64,000 nt of DNA, taken from UMGS755 sp045652815 (GTDB taxonomy: Bacteria; Bacillota; Clostridia; UBA1381; UBA9506). The notes beneath the pieces were generated by a model. That model searched no databases, had not been told where the DNA came from, and saw only the letters and a program-made list of their open reading frames with translations. Positions 1 through 7,902 of the stretch are shown in pieces. Each line of letters starts with the position of its first letter. The stretch's first letter is position 1. A program made the position numbers and the translations under genes. The stretch spans positions 12,080-76,079 of the forward strand of contig JAZOLH010000011.1 in assembly GCA_045652815.1 (NCBI GenBank). The letters are read 5' to 3'.

Positions 1-1111
1 AGCCATCAACGAGGGCGTTTTTAAAGAGGTTTTGGCAAACATCAGGTTATGGATGGAATATGCCTGTGCCGGTGGCGGTGTTGTTTTAAAACCCTATCCT
101 GAGAAGAAACGTTTGGCGGTGGAATATGTTCTGCCTAACCGATTTTTCCCTTTGGCTATGAATAGCCGCGGAGAAGTGGTATCAGCGGTTTTTCTGGACA
201 GATTGCGCTATCAGGGCAAACTTTACAACCGACTGGAAGAACATATTTTAGATGATGCGGGTGTGACTGTTCGAAACTATGCGTTTTGCGGTGGCGGTTT
301 TTGGGGGTTGGGTAAACCCGTTCCTTTATCAGACGTGCCCCAGTGGGCAAATCTGGCGGAAAGCGTGACTTTGCCCGGACTTTCTAAACCCCTATTTTCA
401 TACCTGAAGATGCCTATGGCCAATGTGATTGAGCCGGGTTCGCCTTTAGGTGTTTCCGTTTTTGCACGTGGCGTTCCTATGATTAAAGAGGCAGATTTTC
501 AGTTCTCAAGACTCATGTGGGAATATGAAGGCGGTGAACTTGCCATTGATGCATCGGTGGATGCGCTTATGCTGGAAAACGGGGATATGAAGATGCCTGC
601 CTTATCTAAACGATTGTTCCGTGCGTTAGATATTGATGCGGGAGATAGCGACTTATACAGCATTTTTGCGCCGACACTTCGTGATGGTTCTTACCTGAGT
701 GGACTCAATGAAATTTTGATTCGCATTGAAGATTTGTGCGGTTTGGCACGTGGTACTCTTTCTAACATCAACAGCTCCGCCAGAACTGCAACGGAGATGA
801 AACTGCTTCGTCAGCGCTCTTATGCCACTGTGACGGATATTCAGAAGGCGCTTCAAAAAGCGCTTGCTGATTTGGTGGAGGGTTTTGACCATCTGGCAAC
901 AATTTTCAATCTGCTGCCTGCAGGTGAATGTTATGTGAATTTTGAATTTGATGACAGTACCGTTACCGACAGAGGCACACAATTTGAGGAAATGCTGAAA
1001 CTGGTGAAAGATGGCGTGATGCACAAATGGGAAATGAGAACCTGGTATTTAGGTGAAACAGAGGATCAGGCAAAGGAAAAACTTGCGGCGGTTTCGGCGC
1101 AGGAGGAATAA
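1..1111 (+). CDS. Phage portal protein, 5' end outside window
   Basis: The frame is open from base 2, so the gene begins upstream of the window and the 369 codons seen are the C-terminal part of a portal subunit. The sequence looks like the A118/SPP1 gp6-like portal family: a G-VLKPY segment near the start, a P-LF-Y-K...SPLG-S block in the middle, and a helical C-terminus with TATEMK and RQRSYATV, the region that forms the stem and wing of the dodecameric ring. In the virion it sits at one capsid vertex and carries DNA during packaging and ejection. It is followed by a non-coding gap and then the scaffold gene, as in many Firmicute siphoviruses. The family call rests on motif recognition; the missing N-terminus prevents a length check. 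The TTG at 32 is internal and is not a start. Confidence 0.85.
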   Translation, partial: AINEGVFKEVLANIRLWMEYACAGGGVVLKPYPEKKRLAVEYVLPNRFFPLAMNSRGEVVSAVFLDRLRYQGKLYNRLEEHILDDAGVTVRNYAFCGGGFWGLGKPVPLSDVPQWANLAESVTLPGLSKPLFSYLKMPMANVIEPGSPLGVSVFARGVPMIKEADFQFSRLMWEYEGGELAIDASVDALMLENGDMKMPALSKRLFRALDIDAGDSDLYSIFAPTLRDGSYLSGLNEILIRIEDLCGLARGTLSNINSSARTATEMKLLRQRSYATVTDIQKALQKALADLVEGFDHLATIFNLLPAGECYVNFEFDDSTVTDRGTQFEEMLKLVKDGVMHKWEMRTWYLGETEDQAKEKLAAVSAQEE

Positions 1112-1283
1112 AAACTTGTCTTTGGAGGGTAGACGGTAAACAACTCCTAAATACCGCCTGCATCGGCGGAATAGAAATAGACAGCGCAGGGCAGGACTGG
1201 CTGCCGTGGGTGTCATAAGGCGTGTACCATGGGCACGAAAGAAGCACCTTTAAAACAAGGAAAGCGCTAAAGGAGGAAATGTA
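1112..1283 (+). ncRNA. Candidate structured RNA/packaging element between portal and scaffold genes
   Basis: This 172-nt stretch has no convincing ORF, although genes elsewhere in this module abut or overlap. It is rich in potential pairings: GGAG 1124-1127 with CTCC 1144-1147 interleaved with CGGTA 1134-1138 and TACCG 1152-1156 (an H-type pseudoknot geometry); hairpin CCGCC/GGCGG 1154-1169, which competes with the pseudoknot; hairpin GGCAG/CTGCC 1190-1205; and hairpin CGTG/CACG 1221-1237 inside an outer GGTG/CACC pairing (1209-1212 with 1245-1248). The scaffold RBS begins about 20 nt further on. Whether it acts as RNA or as DNA is unknown, and no known RNA family was recognised. Confidence 0.4.
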
Positions 1284-1883
1284 ATGAAAGAGGTTTTGAA
1301 AAATCTGTACGGTGATGCTGTAACCGAGGAAACTCTGGCAACATTTTGCGAGGAACTGGGCAAACGCTTTGTTTCTAAAGCGGACTTTAATCACAAAAGT
1401 GAAGAACTGAAAAATCTGCGCGAAGAACATGAACGCGTGATGGCGGAGAATGTTTCAGCGGAGGAAACACAGGCGGAACTTTTGCGCCTGCAAAATGCTC
1501 TGCAGGAAGAAAAAGAACGCCATGAAAGAGAATTTGCCGACTTTGTTAAAAACGAGCAGGAGAAGGAATTTCAGGCGGCTTTGGCACGTGAATTATCCGC
1601 TTTTGGTGCGCGCAATCTGACAGCGGTTAAATCTCTGCTTGATATGGACAGGATTTCCCTGGAAAACGGTACACTCAGTGGGCTTTCTGAGCAGGTTTGG
1701 GAACTGAAGAAGGAGAACGACTTTTTGTTCGATGATACAGAAAAAATGCTTCAGTTTATTCGCCCGGCCGCTAAGGGCTCTCAGGAAATGAGTCCGGAGG
1801 ATTTTCAAAAGATGGGGTACATGGAACGACTGAAAATGAAGAAAGAACAGCCGGAACTGTACCAGATGATGAAACAGAAATAA
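1284..1883 (+). CDS. Phage scaffolding protein (GP20-like)
   Basis: A 199-residue, strongly charged protein that is mostly helical with long heptad-like stretches (residues about 35-110, rich in E, K, Q and L), typical of Phage_GP20-type scaffolds. It should assemble inside the procapsid to guide capsid subunits and then leave. The order portal, scaffold, major capsid is the classic one. The start ATG is preceded by AGGAGG at 1271-1276. No protease gene is seen next to it, so the scaffold may exit intact or be cleaved by a protein encoded upstream. The identification relies on position and coiled-coil character, since scaffold sequences diverge fast. Confidence 0.8.
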   Translation: MKEVLKNLYGDAVTEETLATFCEELGKRFVSKADFNHKSEELKNLREEHERVMAENVSAEETQAELLRLQNALQEEKERHEREFADFVKNEQEKEFQAALARELSAFGARNLTAVKSLLDMDRISLENGTLSGLSEQVWELKKENDFLFDDTEKMLQFIRPAAKGSQEMSPEDFQKMGYMERLKMKKEQPELYQMMKQK

Positions 1884-1897
1884 CAGGAGGATAACAA

Positions 1898-2932
1898 ATG
1901 GCAACTTATTTAAATTTTCCCTTTGATGAGGAAGTTTTTGTGCAGAGTTGGGAAGCAGCGCCCGACCCGACAAAAACCGCAATGATTGATAGCGGCGCAA
2001 TGGTGGAAGATGCGCTGATTGCATCCAGAATTCAGGCGGATGGCGGCCTTTACACCATTCCTTTTTACAGCGTTTTAGACGGTGCGCCCGATAACTATGA
2101 CGGTGCAACCGACATTACCGCATCCGAGGCGGCAGGCGGCAGCCAGACCGGTGTTGTGTACGGCAGAGGCAAGGGTTTTACCGCTCGTAACTTTGCGGCA
2201 GAACTTTCCGGCGCTGACCCGATGAACCACATTGCAGGTACCATCGGCAAATACTGGGCGAAACAGAGACAGAACACTCTGCTCTCTATTCTGCAGGCAA
2301 TTTTCGGCATTTCCGGCTCTTCCGGCAATGCAAAGAAATGGAAGGAAACTCATACTGTTGACTTATCTTCCAAAACTGCAAGCCCTTACACCATTGGCGC
2401 TACTGACTTAAATGATCTGGCAACTCTGGCGCTGGGTGATAACAAAAATCTGTTCTCTCTGGCGATTATGCATTCTAATGTTGCGAAGACTTTAGAAAAT
2501 CTGCAGATGCTGGATTACTGGAAGTACACCGATGCTAACGGTATTCAGAGACCTGCGGCACTGGCTTCTGTGAACGGTTTTACCGTTATTATTGACGACG
2601 GTGTTCCCACGGCAGCAGTAGGCGGCTCAGGCGAGAACAAAGACCTGACAACTTACACCACCTACCTGTTAGGTGAAGGTGCGATTCGTACCGCTCGCGG
2701 TAAGGTGGAAGTGCCTGCGGAAGTGTATCGTGATCCTGCTAAAAATGGCGGTCAGGATACCTTATATACCCGTATTCGTGAGACCATTCATCCCAATGGC
2801 TTCTCCTTTACTGCACCTACATCCGGCTGGACCAACAGCCCCACCGATGCACAGCTTTCTGCAAGTGCTAACTGGTCTGTGGCATATGATCCCAAAGCGA
2901 TTCCCATTGCAAGACTGATTACCAACGGTTAA
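1898..2932 (+). CDS. Major capsid protein
   Basis: A 344-residue protein directly after the scaffold gene, with AGGAGG 5-10 nt before the ATG. It is rich in Ala, Gly, Thr and Asn, has no signal peptide or membrane segment, and shows features usual in HK97-fold coat proteins of Gram-positive siphoviruses: an N-terminal segment with a PFYSVLDG-like strand, a central RQNTLLSILQAIFG spine-helix-like stretch, and a SLAIMHSNV...FTVIIDDGVP pattern of the A-domain. It would form the icosahedral shell. The family cannot be pinned more precisely by eye. A perfect hairpin follows its stop codon, which may raise message stability for this abundant product. Confidence 0.85.
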   Translation: MATYLNFPFDEEVFVQSWEAAPDPTKTAMIDSGAMVEDALIASRIQADGGLYTIPFYSVLDGAPDNYDGATDITASEAAGGSQTGVVYGRGKGFTARNFAAELSGADPMNHIAGTIGKYWAKQRQNTLLSILQAIFGISGSSGNAKKWKETHTVDLSSKTASPYTIGATDLNDLATLALGDNKNLFSLAIMHSNVAKTLENLQMLDYWKYTDANGIQRPAALASVNGFTVIIDDGVPTAAVGGSGENKDLTTYTTYLLGEGAIRTARGKVEVPAEVYRDPAKNGGQDTLYTRIRETIHPNGFSFTAPTSGWTNSPTDAQLSASANWSVAYDPKAIPIARLITNG

Positions 2933-2942
2933 TAAGCCGAAA

Positions 2943-2966
2943 CTCCGGGGCATTTTTGCCCCGGAG
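2943..2966 (+). other. Perfect 9-bp hairpin after the capsid gene
   Basis: CTCCGGGGC at 2943-2951 pairs exactly with GCCCCGGAG at 2958-2966 around a six-base loop. No T-run follows, so a normal intrinsic terminator is unlikely. It lies between the capsid stop and the next RBS and may be a 3' stabiliser or processing site. Confidence 0.6.
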
Positions 2967-2980
2967 CTATGTCAGGAGGG

Positions 2981-3319
2981 ATGAGTTTGTTAATAGCGGA
3001 TTACACATTTTACAAAGACGTTTATGGCGGCAACGAACTGCCTGAGGAAGTTTTCTCTCTGTTTGTCAGACGAGCATCGGTGCTTCTCGGCAATATGATG
3101 CGTGCTGAGGCAGATAAGATGGAAGACGATGCGATGAAACTTTTGCTTTGCGAAATTTGTGACAGTTTGTACCGTCAGGACAGACGACAGGGTATCAGTC
3201 GGGAAAGTCTGGATGGCTATGATGTGAGTTATTGCGATGAGGCTTCTCTTGAAATCAGACAGTTGGTCCGTCGTCATTTAGGTGATAGCGGCATTCTGTA
3301 CAGGGGGCGACGCCTGTGA
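2981..3319 (+). CDS. Putative phage head-tail connector protein
   Basis: A 112-residue acidic protein (starting MSLLIADY) in the slot directly after the major capsid gene, where gp6/gp15-like adaptor proteins that bind the portal are normally encoded. It contains a helical segment around residues 55-75 (LLLCEICDSLYRQ) like other connector adaptors. An ATG at 2969 is in frame, but AGGAGG at 2974-2979 lies inside that longer reading and directly before ATG 2981. The ribosome is therefore more likely to use an initiator just downstream; the spacing is short but still better than for 2969. Function is inferred from synteny. Confidence 0.6.
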   Translation: MSLLIADYTFYKDVYGGNELPEEVFSLFVRRASVLLGNMMRAEADKMEDDAMKLLLCEICDSLYRQDRRQGISRESLDGYDVSYCDEASLEIRQLVRRHLGDSGILYRGRRL

Positions 3320-3600
3320 ACATGACAGATCGTGTGTTTGTTCGTCCTGCAGGCGGTGGAGAGACCTTCGTTATAGACGGAATACATGTCGTTTCGACAG
3401 TGGGCTATACGCCTGACAGAACGGGTGCCGCCGCGGCGGGAGAAATCCGTTTGCGGATTCCCGCTTGTAAGCAGGTGACGCTGCGCCTTGGTGATTTGGT
3501 GAGCCGAGATGAGAAAGTTTGGTTTTCTGTTTGCGAGATTCGGAACAACGAAGTGGCAGGCAGCGGTCTTTCTCATTGCAAGGTCATTGGCAGACGATAG
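3316..3600 (+). CDS. Putative phage minor capsid/head-completion protein
   Basis: A 94-residue beta-rich protein with no membrane segment. The GTG at 3316 overlaps the preceding stop codon by 4 nt (GTGA), suggesting translational coupling; ATG at 3322 is an alternative start. The gene order (connector, this gene, tail-terminator-like gene, tail tube) is that of the head-completion or stopper slot, whose product closes the portal channel and provides the tail-binding surface. I see no diagnostic motif, so the assignment is positional. It has two Cys residues (about 50 and 72) but no metal-binding pattern. Confidence 0.5.
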   Translation: MNMTDRVFVRPAGGGETFVIDGIHVVSTVGYTPDRTGAAAAGEIRLRIPACKQVTLRLGDLVSRDEKVWFSVCEIRNNEVAGSGLSHCKVIGRR

Positions 3601-3610
3601 GAGGCAGATT

Positions 3611-3994
3611 ATGTTTGAAACGATGGTTGCGTTTTTGCGCACATGCCCCGTTTTGCAAAATATACAGGCGAATTTTCTGGGCGATACAGCCGGAGATATG
3701 AGTCTGCAGGCTGTTTCTGCCAAACCGATTGTATATCGCTATACAGATGGGAGCAGTTTGCGACAGTTTTTGTTTGTGATTTCTTCAAAAGAAGAGGCCT
3801 TTCCGGTAGTGGCGGCTGACGAATTTTATGAAAACGTGACTGCTTGGCTGGAAAGTCATCTGCCTGAACTTACCGACGGAAAAGTGGCACAGAAAATTGA
3901 AGTGACAAAAACAGCGGCTGTGGCAGAACGGGATTATACAGGATTACGATATGAACTGACCTGTCGGTTGGTTTACTATCAAAAAGGAGAGTGA
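3611..3994 (+). CDS. Putative tail terminator/minor capsid protein
   Basis: A 127-residue protein starting MFETMVAF at ATG 3611, chosen because AGGAGG (3600-3605) lies 5-6 nt upstream. A longer in-frame reading back to 3509 would overlap the previous gene by more than 90 nt without an RBS. Its place immediately before the tail tube gene and its small alpha/beta make-up fit tail-terminator (gpU/gp17-like) proteins, which cap the tube when it reaches the length set by the tape measure. The overlapping reverse-strand readings look like shadows. The name is based on synteny; no catalytic motif is visible. Confidence 0.55.
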   Translation: MFETMVAFLRTCPVLQNIQANFLGDTAGDMSLQAVSAKPIVYRYTDGSSLRQFLFVISSKEEAFPVVAADEFYENVTAWLESHLPELTDGKVAQKIEVTKTAAVAERDYTGLRYELTCRLVYYQKGE

Positions 3995-3999
3995 CAGGG

Positions 4000-4491
4000 A
4001 TGAATAAAATTGTTAAACGAAGTGATAAACTGGCGTTCTTTGGCGTTATCGATGCTGAAGGCAAGGTTACATATCACAGAATGAAGGGCTTTAACGAAAT
4101 TGCGACCAAGAAAAGCCCCATTGAATATTCAAGACAGTATGTTGATCAGGAGTTTGAACAGTCAGATGTTGTGGGTTACAGCCCCAGCATTTCATACTCT
4201 TTTGACCAGTTTTCCGATAACGCAGTTCACAATGATTTAGTGGATATTGCAGACAAGGAACTGGTTGGTATGGAGGCAGTTCGCTCCATTATTATGGTGG
4301 ATCTTTCCCGTGTTGATCATAGCGGCAGTTGTCCTGCTGTGAAAAGGGAATTTTCCGTAATCTGTGACAGCGAGGGTAATTCCATGGAAGCCTACACATA
4401 TAGCGGCACCTTAAAAGTGAAAGGTGAGAAAGTGTTTGGCTCTGCGGTGAGCAGTGACGATTGGGAAACCTGTAGTTTTACAGAAGCGTAA
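4000..4491 (+). CDS. Major tail (tube) protein
   Basis: A 163-residue beta-rich protein beginning MNKIVKRSD. GTG 3991 is in frame but sits one base after the AGGAG at 3985-3989, whereas ATG 4000 has normal spacing, so 4000 is preferred. The pattern FAFFGV... EGKVTYHRMKGF, Y-P-ISYSFDQ and a closing TYSGTLKVKGEKV-G strand pair is typical of siphovirus tube proteins in gut Clostridia, which polymerise in hexameric rings around the tape measure. It is followed by a perfect hairpin, mirroring the capsid gene, in line with a need for large amounts. Confidence 0.75.
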   Translation: MNKIVKRSDKLAFFGVIDAEGKVTYHRMKGFNEIATKKSPIEYSRQYVDQEFEQSDVVGYSPSISYSFDQFSDNAVHNDLVDIADKELVGMEAVRSIIMVDLSRVDHSGSCPAVKREFSVICDSEGNSMEAYTYSGTLKVKGEKVFGSAVSSDDWETCSFTEA

Positions 4492-4500
4492 GCTAAAAAC

Positions 4501-4528
4501 ACTCTGCCGCAGGTTTCTGCGGCAGGGT
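4501..4528 (+). other. 12-bp hairpin after the tail tube gene
   Basis: Arms 4501-4512 and 4517-4528 pair along their full length with one wobble around the loop GTTT. There is no T-run; the AAGGAG of the next gene begins only 3 nt later. This is the second such hairpin placed right behind a highly expressed virion gene. Confidence 0.6.
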
Positions 4529-4544
4529 GGAAGGAGACTGGAGA

Positions 4545-5114
4545 ATGACAATGAAGCTTTTGCAAGGGGATTTGCCACAGACGGTGACCGTTGGTGGAGA
4601 AGAATACCCGATTTTTACGGATTTTCGGAACTGGATTTGTCTGGCAAACATTTTGTTTGAAGAGGAAAGTTCCTTTTTGGAAAAATTGCCTCGTATTCTG
4701 ACCCTTTGTTATCGGCAGTTGCCGCCTACGTTGGAAAAAGCGGTGGAGGCGATAGTTGAGTTTTACGGTGGGGCGGATATAAAACATACAAGAGGCACCG
4801 AGGCGGCCGGCCCTGTTTACAGTTTTGTGCAGGACGAAGATTTGATTTATGCGGCTTTTTATCAGCAATATGGCATTGATTTGGTGACAGCTAAACTCCA
4901 CTGGTGGCAGTTTCGTGCCCTGCTTTCCGGACTTTCGGAACAGACGCAATTTTCTAAGGTGATTGGCTATCGTCGGCTGGATGTATCGAATATTAAAAAC
5001 CCCGAAGAAAAGCGGTTTTACAGACGGATGAAAGCCTTGCATAAGCTTAATGATACAAGAACGGAAGCAGTGCGGGAAGAAGAAATGACCCGTGCACTTT
5101 CGGAACTTTTTTAG
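4545..5114 (+). CDS. Bacteriophage Gp15-like protein (tail assembly)
   Basis: A 189-residue protein of the Gp15 family (Pfam Phage_Gp15), recognised from the conserved C-terminal pattern with an aromatic IYAAFYQQYGIDL stretch, LHWW-FRALLSGL and the following YRR-D. The ATG at 4545 has AAGGAG 8 nt upstream; the longer GTG frame from 4527 begins inside the preceding hairpin. In Listeria A118-like and related phages this gene lies between the tail tube and tape-measure genes, the place of tail assembly chaperones. No frameshifted partner ORF is evident here. Biochemical role is inferred from position. Confidence 0.8.
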   Translation: MTMKLLQGDLPQTVTVGGEEYPIFTDFRNWICLANILFEEESSFLEKLPRILTLCYRQLPPTLEKAVEAIVEFYGGADIKHTRGTEAAGPVYSFVQDEDLIYAAFYQQYGIDLVTAKLHWWQFRALLSGLSEQTQFSKVIGYRRLDVSNIKNPEEKRFYRRMKALHKLNDTRTEAVREEEMTRALSELF

Positions 5115-5129
5115 GAGGGAGATGAGTGG

Positions 5130-6092
5130 ATGGAGAAGACCCATGAAGAGATGCTTGACAATCAGCAGGAGTATCTGGCAGAGAAGGAAAAAATGACCCT
5201 TGATGCAGAGCAGGAGTTGGCCAATGAACTGGCAAAAATCCAGTCGGAATCCACAAGGGACTATGTAAACGGACTCAGGATGCAGGCCGATAAAATCAAG
5301 ACTGCTCTTAAAGTGCAGAAAACTGCCATCATCAATGATTTTGATGAAATTGCAAAGCGTGCTACATCCAGTTTAAGCGAAATTGAAAAAGCCACGCAGA
5401 AGATGGAACAGAAAATGATTGCTTTTGGTGGCTTGTTTGAAAAGAGAACAGAAGTTTTTAAAAATACGGGTCCCGGCGGTAGTGCAGAGGTTTTTGAAAG
5501 GACCATTCTGGATTTATCTCAGGAACGGAAGGAACTGGAGAAATATGCCGACCTGCTGCAGAAAGTGAAAGGCATGAACGGTGTGCCGCAGGAACTTTTT
5601 AGCGCTATTCGTGATCTTTCGGTTTCGGATGCGATTCGCTATCAGGAAGCACTGCTTGGCATGACAGAAGGTGAGCGAAGTGCCTATTTAGCCGATTGGC
5701 AGGCCATTCAGAGACTTTCGGCGGAAACAGCAAAGAGCAGTTATGCCGAGGAAACCAGAGAGGTGTTGAAAACGATCGAAGGGGAACTGGAAAGTTGGTA
5801 TGGCACCATTCCGGCAGGATTTCTTCGTCAGGGTGCTTTATCTGCAGAACAGTTTGGAGCGGGCTTTGTTAGCAAGCTGGCAGATTTGCAGGATACATTG
5901 CAAGGTGTTGTGGTATCGCTTCTGACATCTCCCGTTGAAGCAGTTCCATTGGGCAGCGGTGCCGGTACAAGCCACGTACAGAACACCCACAACAACACCT
6001 ATGTTTTAAAAGAAAGTGGCGAGACCGTGGCTCAGCAGTTGCAGGTGATTGCATCGGCAGAAATAGTGAAACGATTGCGTGGGCTTGACTAA
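5130..6092 (+). CDS. Short tail tape-measure-like protein
   Basis: A 320-residue protein directly after the Gp15 gene. Residues 1-60 and 85-125 are strongly coiled-coil-forming. Residues about 145-205 match the C-terminal pattern of Clostridial tape-measure proteins (a GVPQELF... Y-EALLGM... AYLADWQAIQ block), and the end carries a HVQNTHNNTYVLK-type segment found at tape-measure C-termini. Full-length proteins of this class are usually 600-1500 residues with hydrophobic segments; none is seen here. It is therefore either a naturally very short tape measure or an internally deleted one. The start ATG has AGGAGG 11 nt upstream; a competing ATG at 5122 is out of frame and reads only 23 codons. 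Confidence 0.65.
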   Translation: MEKTHEEMLDNQQEYLAEKEKMTLDAEQELANELAKIQSESTRDYVNGLRMQADKIKTALKVQKTAIINDFDEIAKRATSSLSEIEKATQKMEQKMIAFGGLFEKRTEVFKNTGPGGSAEVFERTILDLSQERKELEKYADLLQKVKGMNGVPQELFSAIRDLSVSDAIRYQEALLGMTEGERSAYLADWQAIQRLSAETAKSSYAEETREVLKTIEGELESWYGTIPAGFLRQGALSAEQFGAGFVSKLADLQDTLQGVVVSLLTSPVEAVPLGSGAGTSHVQNTHNNTYVLKESGETVAQQLQVIASAEIVKRLRGLD

Positions 6093-6112
6093 GACGAAAA
6101 GGAAGTGTGAAG

Positions 6113-7024
6113 ATGAGTTATACGGTAAGTTTTATGGATAATGAGCCGGTGACGGCGGAATTTTTAAATAGTGCGGCGGAAGAGTTGGGTGGCGGCGCTT
6201 TGGCTTTTGAAGATGGCGGCACGTATGGGGTTGAGCATTTAAATGACATTTCGGCATCACTGGTGACAAAAGGCGTGAGCCGAGGATGCGCGCTCAGCGT
6301 CGACGAGGGTCAGGTGACCATTGGCGAGGGCGTTTTATACTTAAGTGACGGTCGCCGCGTGACAATTGATGAGGCGGGCATTACAATGGATATGGTGCCT
6401 GATGCGGTCAACTATGTTTGGTTTGGTTTTGATGCGGTGAGTGGCTTTGCTGCACCCCGTTGCACTGTGGAGGTACCGCAGGCAGATGATGTTGTTGTGT
6501 TGGGACGTGTGACAGAAACGGGAGACGTGATTGAAAAGCCTGACAGAGCTGTGATGAAACATCCTTTCTTGGGACTTCACGGTACAGAGAGTTATACGAA
6601 GGATTTTATGTGGAACAGCAATCCTGAGGAAGAACTTTTGTGGGAAATTGACGTGAATGATACGGGATACAGTTATGTTTTGATTCATTCGCAGGGCGTT
6701 CAATATAGTTCGAATACCGCCAATGCTTTTTGTGGATTTGTGGACCTTTCCACAAAGCACGCCTATTCGGTTTTGAATTATTATGTTTATGCAGACCGTG
6801 GTATGGATGCGAAGATATATGAAAGTCAAAACGGTGAGGTGTTGGTTGCGTGTTCGGCGCAGATTGTTGGCCGACCCACTTCTCACGACTCATATTACTT
6901 TGTTTATCTGCGATTTGAACTGGGAACAGACAATGTTTTGCGCGTGTATCAAAGAGCAGAAGCTTCCGGTATGTCCGGTATGCTGGATCCTAAGACTTCT
7001 GAGATTGTCATTACTTTTTGCTAG
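6113..7024 (+). CDS. Unknown phage tail protein between tape measure and Dit
   Basis: A 303-residue protein starting MSYTVSFMDN at ATG 6113, with an AAAGGAAG 8-10 nt upstream. Residues about 60-140 form a repeat-like series of short beta strands (GQVTIGEGVLYLSDGRRVTID, then VVVLGRV) that resembles the surface-exposed domains of baseplate or side-fibre proteins. The C-terminal 120 residues are aromatic- and Ser/Tyr-rich, of a kind seen in carbohydrate-binding jelly-roll folds, but I cannot name the family. Most siphoviruses have no gene at this position (tape measure directly followed by Dit), so it is probably an accessory baseplate or receptor-binding component. No signal peptide or catalytic motif is visible. 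Confidence 0.55.
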   Translation: MSYTVSFMDNEPVTAEFLNSAAEELGGGALAFEDGGTYGVEHLNDISASLVTKGVSRGCALSVDEGQVTIGEGVLYLSDGRRVTIDEAGITMDMVPDAVNYVWFGFDAVSGFAAPRCTVEVPQADDVVVLGRVTETGDVIEKPDRAVMKHPFLGLHGTESYTKDFMWNSNPEEELLWEIDVNDTGYSYVLIHSQGVQYSSNTANAFCGFVDLSTKHAYSVLNYYVYADRGMDAKIYESQNGEVLVACSAQIVGRPTSHDSYYFVYLRFELGTDNVLRVYQRAEASGMSGMLDPKTSEIVITFC

Positions 7025-7035
7025 GAGGCATGACA

Positions 7036-7902
7036 ATGTTTGAGATGACTTTTGAAAATAATCTTGGCAGGATTTGTCTGTCAGGCGGACGAGGAACTTC
7101 CTTTCGGGTAACGGAGGTGGAGGGACTGGGGCTTGTGGCCCGTGAATTTAACGTGACAAACTATGCAAAGCAGCCCGGTCAGGTGTTAATCTCTCAGAGG
7201 GATGTTGCAAGAACCATCACAGTTTCGGGTGATGTTTGTGCTCAGGCGGGGCTTAAAAAGACTCTTTCTGATATGATGCGGATTTTATATCACCCCGGCA
7301 GACTTTCGGTTTTTACCGATATCGGTAAGCGCGTGATTGATTGCCGCTGTAAAACCGTTACAGAACCTAAGTACAGAAGCAGGGAAGTGGCATCTTTAGT
7401 CCTTCAGTTTGTTTGCGACAGACCCTACTTTACAGACGAAGCGGACAAGCAGGAAAGTCTTTTTTATAAGCAGAATCTGATTCGCTCTTCCTTTACTTTG
7501 CCTTGCCCTTTTACAGAAAGAGTACACGGGAAGCAGGTTGTTAACCGAGGCGATGTAGCGGCAGAGCCTGTGATTACGGTTTTTAATGATGTGGCTGTTT
7601 CAAATGTCGGGGTAATGAGCCTTGATTTTGGTTTAGAAGTGGTTAATCATACCACAGGGCAGACTGTTTTGCTGGAATATGAAACGGTGCCCGGTGAAAC
7701 GGTGACCATTGATATTCCGAACAGAAACATTACATCGAGCATAGCGGGAGATATTACAAACCGCATTTCAAAAAACAGTTTTTTGAGTGACTTTATTCTT
7801 GCACCCGGAGCTAATGATCTGGAAGTGATGAATTACAGTTTGGGTCAGAAAATCAGTGTTTTGGTTACCTATCAAAACCAATATGTTGAGGCGGTGATTT
7901 GA
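7036..7902 (+). CDS. Distal tail protein (Dit)-like
   Basis: A 288-residue protein whose start is set at ATG 7036, 7 nt after AGGAGG (7023-7028); two upstream in-frame ATGs (7018, 7030) overlap or touch the RBS. The gene order tape measure, X, this gene, Gp37-like, BppU is that of siphovirus baseplates, where Dit forms the hexameric hub at the tail tip. The N-terminal half contains the R-I-V-G-V (TITVSGDVCA) and YHPGRLSVFTD stretches typical of Dit N-domains, and the C-terminal half is a galectin-like beta region with VVNRGDV-AEPVI. The stop codon overlaps the start of the next gene. Confidence 0.75.
   Translation: MFEMTFENNLGRICLSGGRGTSFRVTEVEGLGLVAREFNVTNYAKQPGQVLISQRDVARTITVSGDVCAQAGLKKTLSDMMRILYHPGRLSVFTDIGKRVIDCRCKTVTEPKYRSREVASLVLQFVCDRPYFTDEADKQESLFYKQNLIRSSFTLPCPFTERVHGKQVVNRGDVAAEPVITVFNDVAVSNVGVMSLDFGLEVVNHTTGQTVLLEYETVPGETVTIDIPNRNITSSIAGDITNRISKNSFLSDFILAPGANDLEVMNYSLGQKISVLVTYQNQYVEAVI

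Noticed and set aside
1112..1283. Short GTAGACGGTAA stretch resembling the conserved core of group I introns
   Set aside because: The other core segments are absent and neither flanking gene is split: the portal ends and the scaffold starts normally.
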